Positions 25,440 through 33,557 of a stretch of DNA of 64,000 bases are shown here, one piece after another. This DNA comes from DASXAI01 sp963728985 (GTDB taxonomy: Bacteria > Actinomycetota > Acidimicrobiia > Acidimicrobiales > Ilumatobacteraceae). The DNA is taken from NCBI GenBank assembly GCA_963728985.1, contig CAVSME010000003.1, forward strand, positions 186,001-250,000. The letters run 5' to 3'. Numbering within the stretch: position 1 is the stretch's first letter; the number at the start of each line of letters is the position of its first letter. The position numbers and the translations under genes are program-made. Under the pieces are notes generated by a model. The model made no database searches and was not told the DNA's origin. It saw only the letters and a list, made by a program, of their open reading frames with translations.

Positions 25440-26636
25440 ATGCTCCGAAGTCCTGTGACCAGGCTTGGGCGATCGTCAATTGTGGTGTTGCTCATCGCCC
25501 TAGTTGCCGGATGTCAGAACGGCTCAGACAACGCGGAGCGTCCGTCGTCGTCCCTTGAGCGCCCTCTTCCGACGAGCGCTGCACCGACGAATCCAACGAT
25601 TCCGCCCACGGCAACAACGATTGCTACTACCTCGACCCTGGATGCGCAGGGGATCAGCACTCGGTTCGAGGCTGCCGTCATCAAGGTGGCAGTGAAAGGC
25701 TGCGACGTTGACACCTGGGGTTCGGGCTTCGCGATCAACCCTGACATCGCCGTGACGAACTATCACGTCGCGAAGTACGACTCCTCGCCCACGATTTCCA
25801 CTCGAGATGGTCACGTCTTCCCCGGCCGAGTCATCGGCGCCGACCCGGCGACCGACGTTGCCGTAATTTCGGCTCCATCGGCGTTTTCTACGTGGTTCGA
25901 TCGCTGGGCCGACGACAATTCACTCCACGAGGGTCAGCAGCTGACCGTTCTCGGCTACCCGACGCCGTATGGCGAATACACGGTCGCTCCGGTGAACTTG
26001 ATCAGCAACACAATCGACAGCAGGACAGGCAATCCAGCAATACGCGTGAGCATCGGAACACAGGGGGGGAACAGCGGGGGCCCGGCGGTCGCTGCCGACG
26101 GGACGGTCGCGGGCATCGCCTACGCGACTCAAGCGGGCGACAGAGTGCTAACTGGCCTGCTAATACCCCCCTCCATCGCAAAGCGTGCCGTCGCAGAGCT
26201 CACCGCAAATCCAGCCCCATGGCACGGGCCGTGCGACGTTACCCAGGCGACGACCCTGCCCGTAACGACAACCACTCCACCATCCACCACCGTGGCATCC
26301 GTTCCGACGACTGCGCCGCCCACGTCCAGCGCCACCAGCCCACCACCAACCCAGGGTCCAGCAGGCACGAACCTGATCGGTTCCTGGGTGCTTCAACTCG
26401 GCTCAGCTGCCAATGGCGCGGCTGATGCTGATGTCCGACGAGAGGCCCAGCAGATCGGATCGGAGCTCGGAGTGACCGTGCTTGTCGTCAATGGCAACGA
26501 CTTCAAGGATCTGACGGACGGTCGCCTGATCTACCTGGCCGGTCCGTACCGCTCGGCCAACGAAGCGGAGAACGTCTGCCGGGCCGCCAATCGACCGATC
26601 CCCGACAAATGCTTCGCCAAACTCTTGACTGGCTGA
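25440..26636 (+). CDS. Lipoprotein trypsin-like serine protease with SPOR-like C-terminus
   Basis: 398 residues from the ATG at 25440. The signal peptide RSSIVVLLIALVAGC ends in a lipobox (LVAGC, about residue 25), so the protein is a lipid-anchored exported enzyme. A Pro/Thr linker leads to an S1C/DegP-type domain with the triad H (TNYHVAK), D (ATDVAVI) and S (QGGNSGGPA). A second Pro/Thr linker precedes a C-terminal domain (SWVLQLGSAANGAADADV, then IYLAGPYRSANEAENVC) with the WxxQLGSf...GP(F/Y) pattern of SPOR peptidoglycan-binding domains. Base composition is slightly less GC-rich than its neighbours. No PDZ domain is visible. Substrates are unknown; envelope quality control or a septal role are possible. 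Confidence 0.85.
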   Translation: MLRSPVTRLGRSSIVVLLIALVAGCQNGSDNAERPSSSLERPLPTSAAPTNPTIPPTATTIATTSTLDAQGISTRFEAAVIKVAVKGCDVDTWGSGFAINPDIAVTNYHVAKYDSSPTISTRDGHVFPGRVIGADPATDVAVISAPSAFSTWFDRWADDNSLHEGQQLTVLGYPTPYGEYTVAPVNLISNTIDSRTGNPAIRVSIGTQGGNSGGPAVAADGTVAGIAYATQAGDRVLTGLLIPPSIAKRAVAELTANPAPWHGPCDVTQATTLPVTTTTPPSTTVASVPTTAPPTSSATSPPPTQGPAGTNLIGSWVLQLGSAANGAADADVRREAQQIGSELGVTVLVVNGNDFKDLTDGRLIYLAGPYRSANEAENVCRAANRPIPDKCFAKLLTG

Positions 26637-26736
26637 GCGAGCGGGCGATTCCTGCGACGAGGCACTGTGAACGAAGGGCGGTGCGCTCAGCCTTCGGTGT
26701 GGGTGGCGCCGGGGCGATCGGGCTCCCGGCCTGAGG

Positions 26737-28650
26737 TCATTTCGAGCTGCCCGGGCCCTGGCAGTCCGGGACTTCGTTCCCGATCGACCCGATCGGCGGC
26801 GCGCCGATTGTCGGGGCTCGCTCGTGAGGTTGGGACACCAGATAGCACGTGACCAGTCGCGCCAGCTCGCGCTGGCCCGCCTCGTTCGGATGGAACGTAC
26901 CGCCATCGCCGAGTGAGAACCCGGTCAAGGGAGACACGAGGAACGGCTTGATCGAGTTCGTGTACTGGTCCCCGCTGGTTCCACATGGCTCGTGCGTGTC
27001 CCAGCCGGCGGCGGGCGAAACGAACTCAATCCCGGCTGCGGCCGCCTCGTCGTTGAGAACCTGGTTGAGCTCGTCCTGGAGCGCACGCACCTCTCGTCGT
27101 TCACCTTGTGAGAACCGGCGGAGCACCGTCTGGCAGTCAGTCACATTCAAGAGCGGCGCGTCCCGGTCGGGGAAGAGGTACGGGTAGCCGATCGCGACGA
27201 TCCGAGCGTTTGGATACGCCGCCGCCAGCCGTTGGTAGACGACGCGAGCCTTCGCCTGGACACTCTTCGATCCGGGCCCGGTCAGAACGGCGTTGGCCCA
27301 TGACCTGAGCGGCTGCGCCTCCGGAAGGTAGACGTCATGCGCAACGTCGTCGTCGCCCGGATCGAATCGCGCGTCGAGGCAGTCCGCGTGAAGGAAGCAA
27401 TGTGTCACGACGCGCGAGAACACGGCATCGTTCCCACCGATCGTTATCGTGACCAGGCCCACCTCCGGATGCACGCCGGGTGGCACCTGCGCCGGCACGG
27501 CCACTTCAGCGTGGTCGCCGTAGGTGTACGGGTTGAAGATGTCGTGCATGACGGCGCCGGAACAGGCAACGAAGCTCATGGCCGGCTGGTGGTCCTGGAA
27601 GCGCAGGAGCTGCGAGTAGGCGGATGAGGATCGATGACACCCGTCCCCGTGGTGGGCGGCGTCGCTCTCGGTGAAGGCCTCGAATGGGTGAATGCCCTCT
27701 CCGGCCGAGTAGGAGTCACCCAGGGCGACATACTCACCCGCAATGGCCGGTATCGCCGGCAGCCGTTCGATCGGCGGCCCGGCCACGGGCGTGTTGTTTC
27801 GCCAATAGGCCATCACCAGAAGATTGAGGACGAGCACGGTCGTACCGCCAGCAAGACAGACGAAAGCGAGTCCCACGGGGAGGCTCGGAACGGGGTAGGT
27901 CTCCCAACGGTCGATGATGTAGTTCATCGTGAGCACCGCAGTGGCGAGAACCACGAGGGCGACGGTCGCCAGATAGAGCCACCCGTCTATGCCGACGGAC
28001 CCGTACACCTGTCTGATATCTACGAAGGTGGCGAGGGCGGCCGCACACAACCCGATCAGGATCGTGGCCACCAACGCTGAGGTGCGGCGGAGCTTTCGGC
28101 AGTCGGGCCGCCGGTGCATGACGATCGTCAGAAGCGCTGCCACGAGTACAGCGTGGAGGCCGGCCAAGAGAATGAGCACAGCGATCCAGACGCCAGTATT
28201 CGACGCACGCACCGCGAGGAACACGCCTAGGAGGAGCCCGAGCGGGTAGAAGATCCTCGGGAGCCACGAGTCCCACCTGCCGCCGGATGTTCGCTTGATC
28301 GGCCAGCGGTCCAGGACCGCTGCCAGGAGCAGCAGGGCGTTCACGGTGATCAGCGTCAACGCGAACACGGCCCCGTTCCGGAGATAGAGGCCCCATATGA
28401 CCGCACAGAGGACGACGGCGAATGCAACGAGGACCAGACCGAAGTGTTTCTGCACCCAGTTCCGGACTCGGCTGGGGATCGTCGTGTGAGCGCCCTTGGC
28501 CGGACTGTTGTCATCCGCGGGCACCTCAGAGGTAGCCGAGCGGGACGCGTGTTCCTCGCCGAGTTGGGTCTCTGGCTCGAAGGCGCCGGCCGGCTCGCGG
28601 TCGGCTAAGAGGCTGTCCCCGTCGCCTGGGAGTTCTTCTCTCGATGACAT
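26737..28650 (-). CDS. Membrane protein with C-terminal SGNH (GDSL) hydrolase domain
   Basis: 637 residues with strong GAGGAGGGGAG upstream of the ATG. An acidic N-terminus (about 60 residues) precedes seven hydrophobic segments (about 70-300). The C-terminal domain carries the SGNH blocks: block I ALGDSYSAGEG (nucleophile Ser), a CSGA string, block III TIGGNDAVF (Asn) and block V GGTFHPNEAGQ (Asp/His). Several cysteines in the domain suggest disulfides outside the cell. It resembles the Rv-type SGNH esterases of actinobacteria but has an unusual multi-helix membrane half. An acyl-ester hydrolase or transferase acting at the cell surface is inferred. Confidence 0.85.
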   Translation of the reverse strand: MSSREELPGDGDSLLADREPAGAFEPETQLGEEHASRSATSEVPADDNSPAKGAHTTIPSRVRNWVQKHFGLVLVAFAVVLCAVIWGLYLRNGAVFALTLITVNALLLLAAVLDRWPIKRTSGGRWDSWLPRIFYPLGLLLGVFLAVRASNTGVWIAVLILLAGLHAVLVAALLTIVMHRRPDCRKLRRTSALVATILIGLCAAALATFVDIRQVYGSVGIDGWLYLATVALVVLATAVLTMNYIIDRWETYPVPSLPVGLAFVCLAGGTTVLVLNLLVMAYWRNNTPVAGPPIERLPAIPAIAGEYVALGDSYSAGEGIHPFEAFTESDAAHHGDGCHRSSSAYSQLLRFQDHQPAMSFVACSGAVMHDIFNPYTYGDHAEVAVPAQVPPGVHPEVGLVTITIGGNDAVFSRVVTHCFLHADCLDARFDPGDDDVAHDVYLPEAQPLRSWANAVLTGPGSKSVQAKARVVYQRLAAAYPNARIVAIGYPYLFPDRDAPLLNVTDCQTVLRRFSQGERREVRALQDELNQVLNDEAAAAGIEFVSPAAGWDTHEPCGTSGDQYTNSIKPFLVSPLTGFSLGDGGTFHPNEAGQRELARLVTCYLVSQPHERAPTIGAPPIGSIGNEVPDCQGPGSSK

Positions 28651-28990
28651 TGGCTCCCCTCCTCACCATGCTGCTTCGGTGCCGCCCGCGACAGAACGAC
28701 TGGGCTCGTGACCCGGAGCTCGCGTCCGCTATCGCCGGAAGAGGGCGGGCCTGATCCGGTGTGGCCTCGGTCATGAGCTGAAGATCCATCACTGGTGTGA
28801 CGATCCTTAGATTCTCGGTGCGGGCCGACAAATACACACCGATCGACAATCGGAGTCACGCCGGAGCGGACCGCCCATCTCCTGGACAGTCGCCCGCCGC
28901 CATCCACTTGGCCCTCGTTCCGGAGAGACACCGCACGATCGTCTCGCAGGATCCTGGTCACCGCTGACGGGATACGTAGGGTTCCAGGGT
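28651..28990. other. Divergent intergenic region
   Basis: 340 bases between the SGNH gene and the LuxR pseudogene. It holds the SGNH ribosome binding site near 28655-28668 and a possible -10-like GATACG at about 28971 for the LuxR gene. I see no gene or strong repeat. Confidence 0.4.
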
Positions 28991-30678
28991 GTGATCCACG
29001 GTTCCGGCCTCGTCGGTCGCCGCAGCGAGTGCGAGGTCCTGGACCAGATGCTGGTCGACGTGCGCAGAACCGTGGAGGCCTCGCCGCCGCGGCGGCGTTC
29101 TTGGAGCGGGCGGCGAAGTTGACAGCCGACACCGGCCTGCGTTCGGCACGAGCTCTCGCGGCAGCACGAGCCAAATACGACGCGGCCGCCTTCGACGCCG
29201 CCGACGCGCTGGTGGCGGCGGCGGAGAATGGCCCAGTCGACGAGCTGCAGCACGCTCAGCTGACCCTGTTGCGGGCCGAGTTGGTCTACGCGCGCCGACG
29301 GGGCAACGACGCCCCTGAGCTCCTGCTCAACGCGGCCAAGCGCCTCGAAGGACACGATGATCGACTCGCACGCGAAACCTATCTTGAAGCGCTCGGCGCA
29401 GGGATCTTCGCAGGGCGCATGGGTTCGCACCCGAACATCCGCGAGGTCGCCGAGACAGCCCGCCGCGCGCCGAACTTGCCTGGGTCTGCACGTCCCGTCG
29501 ATCTCTTGTTGGACGGCGTCGCGTTGCGATTCACGGACGGGTACAGCGCAGCTGCGCCGTTGATGCGGAACGCCGTGGAGCTCTTTCGTCGCGATGCCGA
29601 GAACCGTGCCGCTGCCAACATGCGATGGTTCTGGCTGGCATGGACTCTGGCCGGCGAACTGTGGGACGACGTGCTAGTGGAAGAGCTCGCGACCCGTGCG
29701 GTTCGCGTCGCGCGCGATACCGGAGCGCTTGGACACCTTCCGATCGCTCTCGCCTGTCGCGCTGGCGTTCACGTCACGGCCGGAGAGTTCACCGCGGCCG
29801 CTGCCCTGGTCGAAGAATCCGACTCCATTTCTGCAGCAACGGGCTACGCGCCATTGGCGTATGCCTCGGGCAGACTCCATGCCTGGCGTGGTATCGAGGC
29901 AAGCGCGCGGGAGCACTTCGAGTCGGCGATCGCGAGCGCAACAGCGCGGGGCGAGGGACGCGCGATCGGTCAATCCCGTTACATGTCTGCCGTGCTGTAC
30001 AACGGACTCGGACGTTACGAGGAGGCGCTCGTCGGCGCCCGCTCTGCTTGCGAGCACGACGAATTCGGCGTCCACGGCGTCGCCCTCGTTGAACTCATCG
30101 AGGCTGCCGCGCGCAGGTCCGCGCCAGAGGTCGCCGCTGAAGCGCTGCCCGATCTCGAGGAACGGACGCTGCCGGCGGGCACGGACTGGGCACTCGGCCT
30201 GCTTGCTCGCTCACGCGCTCTGCTTGCCTCTGGCGCCGACGCCAACGCGCTCTACGTCGAGGCGATCGAGCGGCTCGGACGAGGCCGTATCGTCGTGCAT
30301 CTCGCCCGTGCGCACCTGGTGTACGGCGAGTGGTTGCGGCGCGAGGGCCGCCGGCTCGACGCCCGTGACCAACTTCGCCTCGCCTAGGACATGCTCGATG
30401 GGATGGGTGCGGAGGCCTTCGCCGAGCGTGCCCGTCGCGAGCTGCTGGCAACCGGCGCGACCGCCCGCCAGCGCGCCGTGACCACCCAGGCCGACCTCAC
30501 CCCGCAGGAGGCCCAGATTGCGCGGATGGCTGCCGCGGGCCGGACGAACTCCGAGATCGGCAGCGAGCTGTTCATCAGCCCGAGGACAGTGGAGTACCAC
30601 CTGAGCAAGGTGTTCTCCAAGCTCGGCCTCGCCACCCGTCGGGAGCTCCGTACCGTCGTCCACCAACTCAGTCCGTGA
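28991..30678 (+). pseudogene. Large LuxR-type ATPase regulator, internally deleted and split by an amber codon
   Basis: The frame from GTG 28991 encodes the usual opening of AAA/LuxR regulators (GSGLVGRRSECEVLDQMLVDVR), then goes out of frame within about 25 residues. A different frame resumes family sequence at about 29065 with NRGGLAAAAAFLERAAKL, PVDELQHAQLTLLRAELVYA, LLLNAAKRLE and GRIVVHLARAHLVYGEWLRREGRRLDARDQLR. The Walker motifs and ATPase core, several hundred residues in intact relatives, are missing. A TAG at 30385-30387 then interrupts the frame. The following codons stay in phase and encode the LuxR helix-turn-helix (LTPQEAQIARMAAAGRTNSEIG, ISPRTVEYHLSKVFSKLG) up to the stop at 30678. 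At least two lesions make it non-functional, though the helix-turn-helix piece alone (from ATG 30391) might be expressed. Confidence 0.85.
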
Positions 30679-31048
30679 GCCCACTGTTGGAGCGTCGCCG
30701 AGCCCCGGCAGTCGCGGCCGTGCCGGGGCGGCAGCTGACGGCAGGGCGAGACGGAACCGGCCTTTCAAACCCGTTGCTTTCTACAATCATATTGTTGTCC
30801 TGCACAACGAGCGGTATCCCGTGATAGTGGCGTGGTAGGCGGTTCGCCAAGGATCTGTTAGCGTGCCACCTTGACGCCGGGGCTTGGGGATGCGCTGGCG
30901 CCGGAAGGGGGGCCCTCGGAGCACTGCTCGGGCTTTGACAGCAACTATCGCGCGCGCGTTTGCGGCCTCGCCGTCTGCGCGATTTGTCATGCCCCGGGAG
31001 CGGCGCTCCTGGCCTCATTCGCATGTCGACGAACGTCGGGGGGATCTC
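30679..31048 (+). promoter_or_regulatory. Intergenic region with likely promoter for the binding lipoprotein
   Basis: 370 bases without a gene. The stretch 30775-30830 is clearly richer in A and T than its surroundings. It contains TTGTTG (30792-30797) 17 bases before TATCCC (30815-30820), and a small dyad GTTGT-cctgc-ACAAC near 30794-30808. A leader of roughly 220 bases would precede the gene; I recognised no riboswitch in it. Confidence 0.4.
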
Positions 31049-32578
31049 GTGGCGAAGCATCGGTGGCTGGCACCAACGACGCTGCTCGTGTCGTTGGGAT
31101 TGATCGCAGCGGCATGTGGGGGTGACAACAACGGCAGCACCTCGGCGACGACCGCGGCGGCGGCCGGGACGACGGCGGCGGCCACGACCGCGGCGGCCAC
31201 GACCGCGGCGGCGAGCACGGCAACGACCAGCGGTGGGCCGACCACAACGGCAGCCGAAGCTCCCGTGATCCCACCGGCCGGCACCGGCAAGTACGGCCAG
31301 GACCCGAACAACAAGAACCTGTACGTCGGCCCGTCGGGTCTGACCATCGACGTGTCGAAGTGTCCCTCGGACTGGGACATCAACCAGGGGATCACCGACA
31401 ACGAGATCGACATGTTCGCCAGCTACCCGACGTCGGGGCCACTGGCCGGGTACGCCCTGATCTACGACGGCGGGCGGGCCTACTACGACTACGTCAGTCA
31501 GAACGGGGGCATCGACGGGCGCAAGCTCGTGCTGGACAGCAAGGATGACCAGTACGCGCCGGCGGCCACGAAGACCAACGTCGACGAGGCGCTGGCGACC
31601 AAGAAGTACGCCGTCCTCGACTCCGTGCTGGGTACGCCGAACAACCTCGGCATCTGGGACGACACCAATCGGGAGTGCATGCCCCAGCTCCTGAACGCGA
31701 CCGGTGCGCCGCAGTGGGGCGATGTCGAGAACCACCCCTGGACGACGGGCGCCCCAGCACTGAACTACTTCTCTGAGGCCGGTCTGTGGGCGGAGTGGTT
31801 GAAGCAGAAGTTCCCGGACGGCGTCAAGGTCGTGTCGATCACGTTCAACAACGACTTCGGGCAAGCCTATTTGAAGGGCTTCAAGCACTTCATCGAGGGC
31901 AGCAAGATCCAGTTGGTCGCTGACTTCCAGCACGATCCCACCGCGCCGAACGTCGACAACCAGTACACGAGCGCGGCCGCCTCCGGTGCCGACGTGCTGC
32001 TGATCCAGACCGCCGGTACGTTCTGCACGCAGGCCCTGGCCGCCGTGGAGAAGGGCTCGTGGCACCCGACGGTGATCCTCTCGGCCACCTGCGGTTTCAA
32101 GAACCAGGTCTTCCAGCCGTTGGTCGATCAAGGGCTGACCGGCAAGGACACCTACACGATCGTGTACTACAAGGACTCGTTGGACCCGGCCCTGGCCAAG
32201 GACCCGTTGATCTCGACCTACTTCGACGTCATGACGAAGGCGGGCCTCGACCCGAAGAAGTCGACCTACTTCACCGGCTGGATCTACTCGTGGTACTTGG
32301 TCGCCATCTTGAAAGAGGCGGCGAGCTACCGCGGCGGGCTGAACCGGGCCAACATCGCGCTGGCCGCTCACGCCATCCAGGTGGCCTCGCCCGCGCTGCT
32401 GCCCGGCGTGACATCGAAGCTGGACGGCCTGAAGGACGCGTATCTCGTCGAGTCTGGCCAGATGACCCAGTACAAGGTGAGCGACCCGAAGCAACTCGGC
32501 ACGTTCGTGCCCGACGGGCCACTGATCAACCTCGAAGGCCAGCTGGGCACCTACAAGACCGTCACCAGCGCCAGCTGA
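31049..32578 (+). CDS. Branched-chain-amino-acid-type ABC substrate-binding lipoprotein
   Basis: 509 residues. The GTG at 31049 is chosen over earlier in-frame codons because GGGGGGAT lies about 5 bases upstream and a signal peptide follows directly (WLAPTTLLVSLGLIAAACGG). The lipobox is IAAAC. An Ala/Thr-rich linker (about 25-70) then leads to a type I periplasmic-binding fold: MFASYPTSGPLAGYALIYDGGRAYYDY, NGGIDGRKLVLDSKDDQY, VVSITFNNDFGQAYLKGFKHF and GADVLLIQTAGTF. This is the Leu/Ile/Val- and amide-binding family. It is encoded alone; the only permease of the matching type in the window is the livM-like gene at 6.6 kb. Ligand unknown. Confidence 0.88.
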   Translation: MAKHRWLAPTTLLVSLGLIAAACGGDNNGSTSATTAAAAGTTAAATTAAATTAAASTATTSGGPTTTAAEAPVIPPAGTGKYGQDPNNKNLYVGPSGLTIDVSKCPSDWDINQGITDNEIDMFASYPTSGPLAGYALIYDGGRAYYDYVSQNGGIDGRKLVLDSKDDQYAPAATKTNVDEALATKKYAVLDSVLGTPNNLGIWDDTNRECMPQLLNATGAPQWGDVENHPWTTGAPALNYFSEAGLWAEWLKQKFPDGVKVVSITFNNDFGQAYLKGFKHFIEGSKIQLVADFQHDPTAPNVDNQYTSAAASGADVLLIQTAGTFCTQALAAVEKGSWHPTVILSATCGFKNQVFQPLVDQGLTGKDTYTIVYYKDSLDPALAKDPLISTYFDVMTKAGLDPKKSTYFTGWIYSWYLVAILKEAASYRGGLNRANIALAAHAIQVASPALLPGVTSKLDGLKDAYLVESGQMTQYKVSDPKQLGTFVPDGPLINLEGQLGTYKTVTSAS

Positions 32579-32705
32579 CGGTCAGCCCGGAGGCCACCGG
32601 TTGGCACGGGCGATCGTCACGGTCGTCGCGTCGGATTGCCGTCGAGGGTGGAGACGATGCCGTCGACCAGCGCGGTGAGGTCAGACGCGGATCGCGGCTC
32701 GTGGG

Positions 32706-33557
32706 TCATGTGACGCCTTTGGTGGCGGTGAGGAGGAAGTAGCCGGCGTCGCCGTGATCGACGACCTCGGCGACTCTGCCGGCGACGCGAATGGCGCGGC
32801 GCAGATCGAAGCTGCGTAGCAGCGGGAGGTCGAGAAGCCGCAGGGCGCGCAGGCGGGTCTGGACGAGTTCGACGGTGGCGGCGAGGGCGTCGTCATGGCG
32901 TTCGACATGGTCGATGTGGAACCCAGCCGTCTCGAGCAGCGCTCTCGTGTCATCGATGGGACGGGCGTCGGCGATGCAGGCGATGCGGCCGGCGAGTCCG
33001 CTGATGTCGGGCTCGAGCCGGTCGCGGTGCAACCACACGTCGGTGAGCCCGAGGCGGCCGCCATTTCGCAGCACACGGGCGGCTTCCGCGGCGGCGGTGG
33101 GTTTGTCGGGGAAGGTGCAGAAGGCGCATTCGCTCACCACTGCGTCGAAGTCGCCGTCGGGCATTGGGAGGTGCTCGGCGTCCCCGACGCGGAACTCGAC
33201 CCGGTCGGCGAGGCCGGCGGCGTTGGCGCGGGCGGCGGCTTTGGTGACTTGGGCGGCACCCAGGTCGATGCCGACGACATCGACGTCCTGTTCGGCGGCG
33301 AGAAGCACGGCGGTGGTGCCGATCCCGGAGGCGATGTCGAGGACGCGCCCGCCCTGGTGGAGGTCGAGGAGCTGAGCGAGGCGACGGGTGAGGTCGACGC
33401 CGCCGGGGTGGTAGCTGTCACCGAGGAACAGCCCGACGAGATCGATGCCGTAGACCGCGGCGCAGCACGACTTGGCGGCGTCGGTGTCGCCGGCGGCGCC
33501 GGCCCGGTAGCTGGCGACCACGTCGGCGAGGGCGCTGAGCGTGGATGGCGGGCTCAT
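32706..33557 (-). CDS. ArsM-like class I SAM methyltransferase
   Basis: 283 residues with a SAM-binding glycine motif VLDIASGIGTTAVLL (about residue 73) and acidic VVGIDL. Features of arsenite methyltransferases are present: CCAAVYGIDLVGLFLGDSYHPGG (the SyHPGG string), plus cysteines at three places comparable to the ArsM arsenic site, namely before YG, in SECAFCTFPDK and in GRIACIADAR. Its start overlaps the radical SAM stop by ATGA, so the pair is coupled. The reaction could be As(III) methylation or methylation of another thiol-reactive or radical-SAM-made product. The substrate is inferred from motif and context only. Confidence 0.75.
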   Translation of the reverse strand: MSPPSTLSALADVVASYRAGAAGDTDAAKSCCAAVYGIDLVGLFLGDSYHPGGVDLTRRLAQLLDLHQGGRVLDIASGIGTTAVLLAAEQDVDVVGIDLGAAQVTKAAARANAAGLADRVEFRVGDAEHLPMPDGDFDAVVSECAFCTFPDKPTAAAEAARVLRNGGRLGLTDVWLHRDRLEPDISGLAGRIACIADARPIDDTRALLETAGFHIDHVERHDDALAATVELVQTRLRALRLLDLPLLRSFDLRRAIRVAGRVAEVVDHGDAGYFLLTATKGVT

